The position numbers and the translations under genes are program-made. From Gnetum montanum (Eukaryota > Streptophyta > Gnetopsida > Gnetales > Gnetaceae), in the NCBI GenBank assembly GCA_015680685.1, contig MNCI01030955.1, forward strand, positions 1,009,579 to 1,073,578: a stretch of DNA of 64,000 nt. Reading direction: 5' to 3'. This document shows positions 1 through 10,670 of the stretch, piece by piece. The first letter of the stretch is position 1. The number at the start of each line of letters is the position of its first letter. The notes under the pieces are model-generated. The model searched no databases. It was not told where the DNA came from and saw nothing but the letters and a program-made list of their open reading frames with translations.

Positions 1-1194
1 AAACCTCCTGTAGTAGCCAGGGTGTCCAAGGAATGACCTTACGTCTTTAACGGTTTCCGGTTGTCGGGTAATTCCTTGGATGACTTTAATTTTTTCTGGG
101 TCAACTTCGATTCCTGATTGTGAAATTTTGTGCCCCAACACGATGCCCTCTTGAACCATCAGATGGCTCTTTTGCCAGTTGAGCTTAAGGTTGGTTTCAA
201 CACATCGTTTTAGGACTTGCTCTAACCGGTTGAGGGCTTGATCAAAGCTCGTTCCATAGGTGGAGAAGTCGTCCATGAAGACTTCTACTCCATTGCCTAT
301 TTGTTGTTGAAAGATACTTAGAACTAAGCGTTGGAACGTGGCTGGTGCATTACATAAGCCAAAAGGCATTTGTTTGTATGCGAACGTTCCCCAAGGACTG
401 GTGAACGTTGTTTTGGCTTGGTCTTCTGGTGCAATGCGTATTTGGTTATACCCGCTATATCCATCCAGAAAACTGTAGTAGCGGTGCCTTGCTATAGTGT
501 CTAAGACTTGGTCCACAAATGGCAGTGGGAAGTGGTCTTTGAATGTTGCCATATTTAACAGCCTAAAATCTATACATACCCTCCATTTACCTCCTTTTTT
601 CGGAACAATGACAAGAGGGCTAACCCATTCGCTGTCAGCGATAGGGTAAATGAACCTGGCCTTGAGGAGTTGTTCTAGTTCTTCTTTAACAATTTGTTTT
701 AATTTCAGGTTCAATCGCCTCTGGTGTTGTTTGCAAGGTTTCATAGAAGGGTCTGTATAAATCCTATGTTGGCATATTCGAGGGTCTATTCCGGTTATTT
801 CAGGATACAACCAAGCAAAGGTGGCTGACCACCTGTTTATCACCCTTAGCAAACTTTCTTTTTGCGTGGGTACGAGCTTTGCGTTGATGATCACCGGTTT
901 TCCGTTTTTGAGGATCACGTATTCCAGACTAGTGGGCAATGGTTTTAACTCTAAAGGCTCCTGTTTAAACTCTTCAGGAATCTCCAACTTCCCCCAATTA
1001 ATGTCTTCAGAGTTAAGGGCTGGAAGTTGGCAACGAACTTGCTCCAATATGTCTACGCTTTCAAGGTAAGCACTAGTTATTCCCTCAGCTAGTTCCATGC
1101 AGGTAGTTGGTTTACTATTTTTATCAACCATCAGCCACTGGGCGTCTTCTTGTTGTGTGGCTGTTGCACATAGGCACCTTTGTACATTAATGTC
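1..1194 (-). pseudogene. Element A reverse transcriptase (partial, runs off window edge)
   Basis: The RT copies element RNA into DNA. Minus-strand translation shows the ordered motifs of a Ty3/gypsy RT: a VPKKGGKWRVCIDFRLLN block (about 550-605), FLDGYSGYNQI (about 435-470), MPFGLCNAPATFQ (about 330-370) and the catalytic FMDDF at 265-279, followed by SFLGHPGYYRRF near the edge. I see no stop codon in this stretch, so the RT core could still be open. The sequence between VPKK and the CIDF block is short, lacking the insertion of about 20 residues I associate with classical Athila RT. The linker to the protease (about 830-1194) is in frame. The only nearby break is a TAG at 1195. Confidence 0.88.
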
Positions 1195-1716
1195 CTATGC
1201 ACACTGATTACATGCAGGCAATGTTAAACTTCGCACCACCCATGATTTCTGCACGCAATGACAACCTGTGTCACTATATGCGATGCATGGAACTCTTTTC
1301 TTCTCAATTTTCCCAAATGTATTTGTCTTGGATATTTCTAGGGAAAGGTTGCGAATGCCTAAGCAGGCGTCGATTGTGTTTAGCCATGCCCTCCCCATGA
1401 TAATTGGGAAATCCCCTTTATCATTATTTATTTCGATCACTAGGAAATCGACTGGATATGACCACCCACCGACAGTTGTAACGATGTCTTCAACCTGCCC
1501 CAGAGGAACAGTGATGGACTGGTCAGCCAGTTGAAGGCGAACATTGCTCTTCTTGAGTGGAGGCAGGTTCCAGGTCTTATATAATTTTTGTGAAATTAAG
1601 TTAACCCCGGAACCTGAATTAAGGAGAGCCTTATGGGGTTCATTCCTAGCGACTTGAAGGTAAACTAAGGGGCCTCCTAGATTCGATAATTTTTTTGGAA
1701 GATGGCCAACTTTGAT
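1195..1716 (-). pseudogene. Element A retropepsin-like protease
   Basis: This aspartic protease would process the Gag-Pol polyprotein. The minus-strand translation has the family pattern LGGPLVYLQVARNEP, then the active-site region read as NSGSGVNLIS (about 1590-1620), then GGWSYPVDFLVI and IIMGRAWL (about 1385-1470). The catalytic triad DSG, present in elements D and F, reads NSG here, a GAT-to-AAT change, so this copy should be inactive. The frame joins gag upstream through a TAG at 1717-1719 and RT downstream through a TAG at 1195-1197, both consistent with C-to-T decay. Confidence 0.82.
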
Positions 1717-1719
1717 CTA

Positions 1720-4248
1720 GTCAGTTACTGTATGCGTTAACATAACTGTGTGGATTGGACGTGATTTTGCTGCTGGAAGATTTCCCGAAACCGCGTTAGG
1801 TGTGGAGACGTTAGGAGGCCTTACTATTGGTAAGGGCGAAGGTTGAGTTGGATTGTTGGTCCTAAGGAAGGGTCTCTTTGGTGAACGATGGTTAGAACCA
1901 ATCGTTGAAGGTTTAGGGGCCCTCGCAGTGTTGGGCTGTTGCAGCTGAGTGGGATTTACTCTGGGCTTTGTTGGGGCAGTTGGTGGTGTGGCAGTAGGTG
2001 CAAGAGATGCGGACAAATCTGAAGTATACTGTGGGTATGGGACGTTTCTCTAAGTAGGGAAAGTTCGATAAAATTCCTGAATTTGGTAGTAACATGGAGG
2101 TTCGACGTGATCCGTCGGGTCTTCTGGAGGAACCGGCTGCTGCACATAGTAACCGTAAGGAGCAGGCTGCCGGTAAGGGTATTGATGTGTTGGCGGTGGC
2201 ATCCCCCATGACTGTGGGTATTGCCACTGCTGGTGTTGTCCAATGGGCTGCGGAGGCGTTCCACTTGGACAATACGTCAAGGGTTGGTGGAACTGACTTG
2301 GGTGATTTTGTGGATAAGGTAACCTTCGGGGTGTTTGCCGTTGATTAAGTCTTGGATTTAATGCATACACCCCAGACTCCTGCAGATGTGAGATAATTGG
2401 ACAACATCCCTTAGGATGGTCATAGTAATAAACCTCACATCCACCATCATTGTCTAAATCAGAATTTTCAGCCTCATCGGAGTTAAAGATCTTTCCCTTA
2501 CCCTTGTTATGTGTAGGGTTAAAGTTTCTCCGCTTGTCTTTTCCTTTGTCGCTCCTTTGCTCATCCCTAGACTCCTCTACGATTTTCAGGACTGTTTCTA
2601 TTCGTGAGTCTAAGGAATCCAACATTTGGTCTACCTTAGCCGATACCTCCATTGTTAACTTTTGGATCAGCACGATTTTCCTGTTCACCAACTCTTCGAG
2701 TGGTGACTCATCCTCCTCATCACAAAATTTCACTCCCTTCTTGCGAAGGGAGGGATCACGGTTGTATTCCTCCGCACTTTCTCTTTTATGTAGCTCACCC
2801 TCTTCTTGCACTACTTATTCCAACAAGCTTTCAACTTCATGGGCTCTTAGTTGGGAAAGTCTCCCTTGGGCGTAAGTCCCAAGAGTTCTTCTCGTTTCAT
2901 TTCATAGCCCATCCATGAGGTGGCGAAGTTGATCCCGTTTAGCGTACCCATGGCCCGGGCAACGATGTTGCAGTGTATAATAACGGGCCATGGTAGCATC
3001 CAAGGATTCATAAGCTCCTTGTTTCCAGCCTTGGATCTGCTTACGCAAATTGGACACTCTGGAGTACGTCTGATATTTGTTGTTGAATAATTCAAGCATC
3101 GTACTCCACCTCCTAATGGTTTTCGGTTCTAAGGACCGGTACCAGCTCTCTGCTTCTTTAGTGAGTATCCTTGGGAACAACTTGAGTTTCTGCTATTCAT
3201 TATCTATGTTCTGCAAGGCATAGGCATCGTGGAATGCCTGTAAATGATGCTGAGGATCAGCGTTGTATCCCCCTTCAAAACGTGGGATATTATTTATGTC
3301 CAAACGCTTCATCCTACTATCCTTTAAATGCCCTGTGGGAATCCTAACTGCCTCTCTAATATCAAGCATGCTTCGGGTTGCGAATAGGGGTTCGTCATGA
3401 TCATCTCTTTCATGACGTCTGTGATGTCTACGTGGTGGTTCCCTATTCTCCATACGTCCTTGCCCTTGTCCTAACTCCTCTCGACCTTCCTATCGAGGCA
3501 TTTCATCTCTTTTACCTTTACTCTCTGCGTTATGCTCATGGTGGCTACGCCCAGATGTGGAAGGAGAGGGTGAATGATGAGATGAAAGAGAAGAAGACGG
3601 GGAACCATCACCATGGTGATGTTTCTTGCCTTCTCTTCGGCTGCTTCGGCCCCGATCGTTGTGACGATCAACGAGTCTGTCATTAGTGTGAGTAGTTGTT
3701 CCTGCCGTGAACAGCTGGTGCTCATGGGGATCAGAGCCTAGAATATGTATCGTTGATCTAAGGCCCTGATGCCTAACCTCTTCCCTAAAGTGAGGAGGAG
3801 GAACATCATTTTCTAAGAACCCCATCATGAGGGGTTCCTCTTCTCCTATTTCACTAATGACGTGGGGAACCTTTCCCTTCAACAGTGAATGTTGGCTCTC
3901 CTGCCGTGCGTCCCGAATACGTTGGGCATTTGTGGGTTGATAATCCCTTGTGTCATGGTCATCCAAAACGTATTCTGCGAATAGCTCATGCATGCCAATC
4001 TGTACCAAGGCACGGAAAAGCATGTTGGGAGCAGAGCGATCTGGGGGTAACACGATGTTACCTTGCATGTCTCTCCACCGCAGTTGCTCATCTTGATGGA
4101 AAACAAAGGTAAAATCCGGCACATACACATCGAGATGAGTATATGTGACTTTGGATTGTTGAGGACATGGTTGATTTCGGTTATGCGTATGATCCTGACT
4201 TTATCCTATATTGACCTTAGGTGAGTTGATTGCATGAGAAGAAGCCAT
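1720..4248 (-). pseudogene. Element A gag (capsid/nucleocapsid) with nonsense mutations
   Basis: Gag forms the virus-like particle. The start at 4248 (MASSH) follows the PBS by about 130 bases and matches the starts of gag in D and F. Order on the minus strand: N-terminal FTFVFHQDEQLRWRDMQGN block (about 4070-4130), a charged and His/Ser-rich linker (3500-3800), the capsid domain with NNIPRFEGGYNADP and AESWYRSLEP motifs (about 2900-3310), a lysine-rich segment, an atypical zinc-knuckle-like CEVYYYDHPKGCC (about 2400-2440) and a P/Q/Y-rich tail. In-frame stops lie near 4200 and at 3490, 3193, 2902, 2812 and 2050; the ones that can be aligned to D or F look like CAA/CAG, CGA or TGG decay. No frameshift seen. 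Confidence 0.85.
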
Positions 4249-4376
4249 TTCTAATGGTGTGCTAATTTTCACCATTATTTATGTTCTTGATTAACTGATT
4301 AACCCTAGGGTTCGTTTTAAGCTCACAACCATGTGAGTGATATCTCTTATGTTTAATTGGCGTGAAAACACTTAGT

Positions 4377-4393
4377 CCCCGGCAACGGCGCCA
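4377..4393 (-). promoter_or_regulatory. Element A primer binding site (tRNA-Asp)
   Basis: On the minus strand, one base after the LTR, lies TGGCGCCGTTGCCGGGG, the exact complement of the 3' end of plant tRNA-Asp(GTC). Athila elements use this primer. All 17 positions match, in contrast to the decayed PBS of B, C, D and F. Confidence 0.9.
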
Positions 4394-4394
4394 A

Positions 4395-5333
4395 TGATGA
4401 GTGGCGAGGTACCCCTACACTCAACCATACGAATACGAGTGTGCACGTGCGATCCGGTCGCACTCCATAGACTAAATGCCTTAACGCCACAAGAAACACT
4501 TGGGGTTAATTTCGTTGTCTTCCCAGGCTTGCTTGTAAGTGTCACGGTGTATGGTTAAGCAAGTCTGAGGTATGTGATTTTTTTGGTATTTTTCGGTTTT
4601 ATCTTCTATGTTATCAGAGGAAAGGGTTGAGAAACTAACTAACTCTAACTAATGTCCTAAGTCTAAATTAACTAGCGTCAGCATTCGTTCCCACTTACCG
4701 GACACACCCTGAACTATGCAACTATGGCTTACCAAACGCTAATCGTTACTGGGATCACCACACGTAACGCAAGTGCTCGTAGTGGTCGTACTGAGGCACC
4801 TATTTAGCTTAAGTGTGATAAGCAGCCGATTCCTTAGCTAGCCGTACACACACGTGGGCGCTCGTAACTAAGTCCTACTTATCACACGTTCTAGCCTAGC
4901 AATGAGTAGCCGATTCCTTGACTAGCCGTAAACGTCCGTAGACGCTCGTGATCAAGTCATACTTGTGCGCACTAGGAAAGCAGTAAATAAACAACAATAA
5001 ACCCATGTACTGCAAGGTTTATCCAATCAAGTTCGTCTTTATTGCCGTACACAACTTGGGTTCAGGTTACAAGCTGCTCGAATAAAGAGCCATTCACTCT
5101 AGGACTCCTACTGCGGGCACATGGGAAAAATTCTAACTCTGGAGTGATCAATCTGCCAGAGCTTCGCTACTTCTAGCCAGGATTGGGAAATGAAGGGAGT
5201 GCTGCCTCTTATTTATAGATATGGCGGCAGACCACAATATCGCGTACGTGATATCGCAGGGGAAGACGCGATATCGCAGCGGCTGCGATATTGCGTACGC
5301 GATATCGCGGCACATGCAGGTCGCGTCTCATCA
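4395..5333 (-). repeat. Element A 5' LTR (939 bp)
   Basis: The right boundary (5333) and left boundary (4395) carry the inverted ends TGATGA...TCATCA seen in the other Athila-like LTRs here. On the minus strand U3 starts at 5333, contains a palindromic GATATCGCGTAC module (5236-5310), a TATA box (about 5212-5219) and further down an AATAAA-type signal inside CGGCAATAAAGAC near 5035-5045. The inner end reads GGGGTACCTCGCCACTCATCA, conserved in elements B, D and F. Confidence 0.88.
5236..5310 (-). repeat. Palindromic module upstream of the TATA box in LTR A
   Basis: Three degenerate copies built from GATATCGCGTACGCGATATC, a perfect palindrome, follow one another and end about 17 bases from the TATA box. 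Intact CG steps (GCGATATCGC, GTACGCG) are frequent, unlike the rest of the window. It probably belongs to the LTR promoter, but this is inferred from position only. Confidence 0.75.
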
Positions 5334-5432
5334 ACTAGGGATATTAAATAGATTTTGCATGACCTAGCCCATCTATAGTAGTTTTCCTAGCATATCTTCA
5401 TGCCTGGTAGGATTCATTAAGGTATTGGCTAG
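5334..5432 (-). other. 99-base sliver between elements A and B, probably part of element C
   Basis: No reading frame or motif is recognisable in this short stretch. It ends with GCTAG, the left copy of element B's target duplication, whose right copy opens the third-ORF debris of element C. The sliver should therefore be continuous with 11584 onward, that is, a piece of element C isolated when A and B inserted. Confidence 0.6.
5428..5432. repeat. Target site duplication of element B, left copy
   Basis: GCTAG immediately precedes the 5' LTR and is repeated exactly at 11579-11583 after the 3' LTR. This fixes the borders of element B and shows a normal integration event. Confidence 0.92.
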
Positions 5433-6339
5433 TGATGAATTGTGGTTTGCTAGGCCCCGATATCAGGTACGTGATATCGAGTACATGATATTGGGTACCT
5501 AATATCAAGTACAAGATATCGGGTACCTAATACCTCAGCCTGGATACGATATCGTATACACAATATCGTGATTCCTGTGTTGGCCTATAAATATAACACT
5601 CAGGCACATGGGAAGGGGGGTCATTCTAGTAAGTCTTTAGGGGAAGTCTTTTTGTCAGTTTTTAGTTAATTTTTATTTCATTTTCCCAAGTGCATGCCCG
5701 CAGTGTGATGCATGTAATTGTACGAAACCTTTGTTCAAGTGTGATGTACTTGGACATGCTCATGATCAGCAATAAAGATCAAGATTACTCCATCATTGTA
5801 GCATTCACTTAGCTCTTATTTATTTTAATTGTTAATTATTTATTGTTGTTTTCCTAGTTAATATTTTCTTTATCGTCATTTACTATTCCTGTTGTTAATG
5901 CGGGATGAGTACGTCTTAATCATAAACATTTAGTGTCACTACATGAAAACCTAGTAGCATATCAACTAGTGCTCGAGTAATGTGTGCTTGGTAATCCCAG
6001 ATGTAGTACATGAAGTCCAAGATGCGTACGAACGATTAAGGATGGATGCTCATTGCACTTAGGCTAGCTTAGATCTTATTTCATATTGCTTATTAGTTTA
6101 CTTAAGTGTTTCTCATTATCTTTAGGAGTAGCATATTATTAGAAATCCCATCATACACCTCACTTTGGACTAAACCACACGTGACAAAGCAAATACTAGT
6201 CCAAGTGGGAAGATAGTGAACTGCGATCAATGTGTAATTGTCTAGGTGCCACAACTAGTCTGTCCACAAACTTTGACTGGATTGCGCATACATGCTCATA
6301 TTCGTATGGTGTGGCGTAGGGGTACCTCACCGCTCATCA
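5433..6339 (+). repeat. Element B 5' LTR (907 bp)
   Basis: Begins TGATGAATTG and ends CTCATCA. U3 contains the GATATC/GTAC tandem module (5459-5531), then a TATA box TATAAATATA at 5586-5595, and a polyadenylation signal AATAAA at 5771-5776, which outlines R. It is collinear with the 3' LTR over its full length; differences between the two are mostly C/T and G/A transitions. Confidence 0.92.
5459..5531 (+). repeat. 14-bp tandem palindromic module in 5' LTR of B
   Basis: Units of the form GATATCGRGTACNN follow one another with a 14-bp period, alternating two palindromes (GATATC and GTAC or GGTACC). The copies are more decayed here than in the 3' LTR. The block ends about 55 bases before the TATA box, with another GATATCGTATAC palindrome in between. 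Confidence 0.82.
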
Positions 6340-6340
6340 T

Positions 6341-6358
6341 TGGTATCGTTGCTAGGGA
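6341..6358 (+). promoter_or_regulatory. Element B primer binding site (decayed tRNA-Asp type)
   Basis: TGGTATCGTTGCTAGGGA lies one base after the 5' LTR. It differs from the intact site of element A by a few C-to-T and G-to-A changes, consistent with methylcytosine decay after insertion. Confidence 0.82.
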
Positions 6359-6473
6359 CGGTGCTAGTTATCTACATTAGTTATATCATACAAGATTGTT
6401 GTAAGAGGGTATTAACGATATATATTTCAAACAAAGAAATTCAATTCAATTAAGTCACACACAATTCATAACA

Positions 6474-8921
6474 ATGTCTCTTTCACAAGATAGTGATAAC
6501 GCAACATCTAGCGAAGCAATTCATTGGAGAACCAACAAAGATGTTTGGAGTACTCAATCTTATGCAAGAGTTTCATATGTTCATAGACATCCCAATGATA
6601 CTCAAGGACTTCTATCATCCAACTCAGACATGTCTAGTGAAGATGGGACATACCCTAGAATGAGAGGGCCCGTAAGGCCTAGGACCTTCTCAATGGGTAT
6701 CAAGAGTACATCGGGGGATGATTGGAAAACTTATAAAAGTCATGACAAGTTTTTCAGTTCCCTCTCTTTCTCTACTCCTTCAATGTCAAGTTGTGACATG
6801 GATAACTATTTCTCAAGGGATCAGTGTAGAAATAAAAATCAAACCCATGCGCAAAATCAGGAATGCCAACATGAATAAAGACAACATTGTCCCAACTCAC
6901 AAACTCACAACCTACTTAGATACGATGAACCCCTACTAGCCACTAAGAGCCTAATGCATATAACAGAGGCTATTCAAATATCCCACAGGCATCATACGGA
7001 AAGTTTTCTACCCAGGCTTGATTTAAACAACTTTCCTAAGTTTTTAGAAGGTTATGATTTAGACCCATAACATCATTTACAAGCCTTCTATGATGCCTAT
7101 GCATGAAACAACATTGATAATGAGTGGCAAAGACTTAAGCTCTTCCCTATGACACTCGTTGACCAAGAAAAAGTATGTTATAGGTCTTTAAAGATGAAAT
7201 CAATTCATTGTTGGTCCATAATGGTAGAACTCTTCAATGAGAGATATCAAACCTATGCAAGAGTGTTAGCCTTGAGGAGACAAATCCAAGAGTGGAAATA
7301 AGGGCAACATGAACCCTTGGACATGGCCTTGGAAAGATATTACTCTTTGTTAAATAAATGCCTAGGCCATGGGTTCTCTAAGGAAAGGCTAATGTATCAC
7401 ATCATGGATGGGCTCCGTAATGAAACAAGGGAGACCTTAGGGATGTATGCCCTAGGTCAACTATATGAACTACGAATCCATCAATTCCAAGAGCTTATTA
7501 AGTGGGTAGAAAAAGAAGAAGGAGAAATAGCCAAATGAAAGAATGTAAAAAAATCTCAATAGGACCAAACTTTTGAAATAATAGAGGTCCATAATTATGA
7601 AGAGGAGAAATCAATTGGTCTTGAGGAGGTGAAACCATCCCTACCTTTGCCAATACTAAAATCACTAGATGAAATTGAGGTAAAGATCAATAAGATGATA
7701 GAGTGGGTACATGAAAAATGTAGAGAATATGTAGACATTATTAGAGGGAGACCCACGCAAGATAACTTTGATGACCAAAACAAACAGAGGATACCAAACC
7801 TAGAAACAGGACAAAACACCATTCGACAATCATAAAGAAGGGTTGAAAAAAATGAGGATAGGGGCTCAACCGCAAAACATAAGTATTAATGTAATGTTTA
7901 CTTCTACAATCACCTAAAAGGCCAATGCCCGATCTTATCACATCTACATGAGCATTGGGGAAGAATGTTACATCCAGATTTCATACAGAAGTACGTGGTT
8001 GGGCACATTACTATTCCACAACTTTATGGGCAATCCCACAACTCATTGTACTATCTGTGGGCAAATTCTTACAGGCCTCAATAATATGCTCAACCATAGT
8101 GGCAAAACCCCCAGTCGTGGGGGAGGCCATTGCCAAATGGACCACACTCTTCATATCACCCGAAACGAAGTGCTTATTATGTTCAGCACCATGTTTCTCC
8201 AACTAGATCAACATCTTCTACTTTAGCTCATCGTTATCATTCTCCCATGTATCATCAACCCATGCCCTCTCCTACAGGATCACCACCTCATGTTTTTTAT
8301 ACTTCTCCTTACTTTCAATATTCTCATTCTCCACCTCCTTCTATATCGCTGCCAGTTGTATCGGAAGGTTTAACACCACAACACCAACCAATGAACATCA
8401 CTTGTGCTACTACTGTCAATAGTAGTGGGAGTCCTCCAAAATGTTGGAAGCATCCTTTCTTTAGGCATGACCGTAGAAAGAGACAGCACGGTTCTGAACC
8501 CATTGCATCCTCCAACTTAGCACAAGCCCAACACTGTGATGCACCTTTCTCTTTGAACTCAATGCCTCATGTTACCTTATCCAGGCCACCAATCAACACT
8601 CCAACAACCATGCGGCCCAATGAATATAACAATGTGGGGAGACATATCAATCGTTGCATACCATCTAATGGTTATGGGTGCCATAGTGGATCAGCTTCTT
8701 ATCACATGATCATATCTCATAATTTGCCCCACTATGCCTACTTTAATCATCCTAATTTGGGTACATTCCTACCACCACACCAAAAGACACCCAATGATTT
8801 GGATATGACCAAGCCCCACTATTTCCAACATGCATGGATCCAAACTTTCCATTTATTAATTCTCATCATGATCAAAGGTTCAGTCATGGGGGAAATCCCT
8901 CATTCTAACGAGCAAAATTAG
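6474..8921 (+). pseudogene. Element B gag, full reading frame with about ten nonsense codons
   Basis: An 815-codon frame from MSLSQDS to a TAG after NEQN. No frameshift interrupts it; about ten in-frame stops do (first at 6876, last near 8098). The capsid domain lies around codons 190-350 (LDLNNFPKFLEGYD, YRSLKMKSIHCWSIM, LRRQIQEWK, YHIMDGLRNETRE). A region like the knuckle of A and D follows (CNVYFYNHLKGQCP near 7890-7930), with only the first and last cysteines and the histidine kept. The last 263 codons (8130-8921) are open and rich in Pro, Ser, His and Tyr. The N-terminal 190 codons differ clearly from gag of A, D and F. Likely particle protein of a non-autonomous element, now inactive. 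Confidence 0.85.
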
Positions 8922-10053
8922 TAAATGTTTTTCTTTTTCTTTGGTTTTACAATTTTTTGTTTTCTGATTTTTCATTTTTTAATTTTTCATCTTTCAATTT
9001 GTTGTTTTATCTTTTTGAGGGTAATCTCATCTGTGAATAAAATACTCATGTGTCCTATCAGTTGAGATGTTGTTGTATGCTATTAAGTCACAAGTGACTA
9101 ATTATTCGGATAGTGAGCCCACAACATCCACCCACCCATTCTATTATTAAGAGGTTTTACTTTGGGTACAATGATATTCTTGTTATTATTAAAACTTAAA
9201 GTAACTTTGTACTCATTATGCCCAAAGCGAAGAATGATGAACTAAGAGGGAATGGAAAGGATGTGACATCAAAGGGGACTTGTGGATTCTCTTTGGTGAC
9301 ATCTTTAGGTGCTATCATGATGCCAAGTGATCGTATGCCTTGCTGTCATGATGCTCTTATGGTTGTCTATCATTGGGATGAAACAATGCAATGTCACTAA
9401 TTAGAGGTATGGACTTGGTTTTGATCTTGGAGTGAAAGGCTAATGGCACTTTAATCACACATAACACTTAAGATTCATTGTGCCCAGGGTAAGTTACCTC
9501 ATGTCTCAATCTCTGCAATCCCTTCTATAATTCTTCTCATCTCACGGTCCAAGTACTTCTAACTTGAGTATTGTGTGACATAGAATTCATACCTCATAAC
9601 GATGGTGCTTAACATGTGTGTGTTTTGTTGCATAGGTGCAGGTTGCATTTAACCCTTCTAGTACCTATGGACATTTTAAGGTGTGGTTACACAAGGGCAT
9701 GATAGGTTGGAACTTGCTTTGGGGAGGACCCACTTGCGTAAATTTTGTAATTTATACTTGTTGCACATCACCACATCATTTTATACCCTCCAAATACTCC
9801 CTTGTCAAATATATTCTTTTCTTTGTCATCATTTTATCAAACGTTCCTTAGAACCATTACATGTCCTTTTATGTGTCACCTAAATAGATGAAGTCCAACA
9901 TTAAACTTTTAGGGCAACTTCCTTGAAAAATCTCTAACTCTAGAATCACACTAAGCAAAGAATTCAACATTTATTAAAGGCAATGAATAAGGTATGAGAT
10001 AATTGAACTTCTTTAAATAACCTTATTAACAATTGATCTTTGTGCAATTACAG
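8922..10053 (+). other. Element B non-coding spacer, site of the pol deletion
   Basis: T-rich sequence directly after gag resembles the spacer that follows integrase in element F (42200-42500), and a phrase around CCACAACATCCACCCA (9120-9135) recurs in F at about 42659-42675. GGGGAGGACCCACTT near 9722 recurs in F near 43512. So the deletion joined the end of gag to the post-integrase spacer. The palindromic internal promoter present in C, D and F is absent here. The spacer ends in CAATTACAG just before the third-ORF ATG. No gene seen. Confidence 0.7.
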
Positions 10054-10428
10054 ATGGCCCCTAAAAAAAGAGGGCAATAAGGAAGACCTTTTGAAGGTGC
10101 AACTAAACACCTGAGAGGAGCCAGAGGCCAAGGACCTCATGTAGAACATGTAGAGCAGGATGCGCAATCATTCAACATCCATCAAGAAACTCTTGTCACT
10201 ACACAATTTGGCCATGCAAAAGGTGGAGAGGTTAGGGCCAGAGCCTATGAAGAGGAACAACGACTATTTGCGGCATGGTATGTTAAAGCTAATCAAATGT
10301 TTTCACAACTACCGTGTCTATGGGAAGTGTCAACTCCATCAAACATTGGAACATCAACATGGACAACTCATGATCTTCAAACAGAAGAGGAGAAACTTCA
10401 GGCACTTCTTCAACGGTATCAATCTTAG
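10054..10428 (+). pseudogene. Element B shortened third ORF (N-terminal tip joined to C-terminal domain)
   Basis: A 124-codon frame starting MAPKKRG and ending RYQS, with a single nonsense codon (TAA at codon 9). The first residues match the start of the third ORF of element D (MAPK). The rest matches its C-terminal domain as seen in element F: FAAWYVKANQMF in B against FAAWFVNMKEMF in F, and TTHDLQTEEEKLQALL against TVNDLQSKKEKMKALL. The transposase-like and coiled-coil middle parts are gone. That the C-terminal domain stayed nearly open while pol vanished hints it mattered for mobility. The ATG directly follows an AG that looks like a splice acceptor. Function unknown. Confidence 0.75.
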
Positions 10429-10670
10429 AAGCCTGGAGCGTAGAACAAAGGAAAAGCACCCATGGAGGAGCCACCACCACCAGGAATCACATGAGTTCCA
10501 CAAGTTTTGTATTTTGTGTTTATGTCCAAATTTTGTTTAATCCCACACTACGACATGAAATAGTCCATAGTCATTCAATAATCCCATACCTATCTACTGT
10601 TTGTAATTAAATGAACTTGGTCCTCACTTTGTTTGACTTGAGGATGAGTTTTTATTCAGTCATGGGGGTA
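10429..10670 (+). promoter_or_regulatory. Element B 3' untranslated end and polypurine tract
   Basis: After the third ORF comes about 240 bases with the phrase TTGAGGATGAGTTTTTATTCAG and the purine-rich CATGGGGGTA at 10661-10670, directly before the 3' LTR. The same phrase, with the same spacing to the LTR, precedes the 3' LTRs of D (minus strand, 23271-23310) and F (47350-47381). This is the plus-strand primer site for reverse transcription. Confidence 0.82.

Larger units (their letters stand above)
1..5333 (-). mobile_element. Element A: Athila-like Ty3/gypsy retrotransposon, 3' part outside the window
   Basis: Read on the minus strand the order is 5' LTR (4395-5333), PBS (4377-4393), gag, protease and reverse transcriptase, which runs off the left edge. 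RNase H, integrase, third ORF and 3' LTR must lie outside. The gag-protease-RT reading frame runs from the ATG at 4248 to base 1 in one frame with about eight nonsense codons and no frameshift that I can see, so this is the best-preserved gypsy copy here. The RT motifs and tRNA-Asp primer site are typical of the Athila branch. It lies 99 bases from element B and is probably inserted into element C. Confidence 0.9.

Noticed and set aside
2450-2875. Plus-strand open frame of 141 codons, serine-rich
   Set aside because: It is the antisense shadow of element A gag, which is homologous to gag of C, D and F on the minus strand.
4377-4393. Perfect match to a tRNA 3' end, possible tRNA gene
   Set aside because: Only the last 17 bases match, next to an LTR end; there is no cloverleaf upstream. 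It is a primer binding site.
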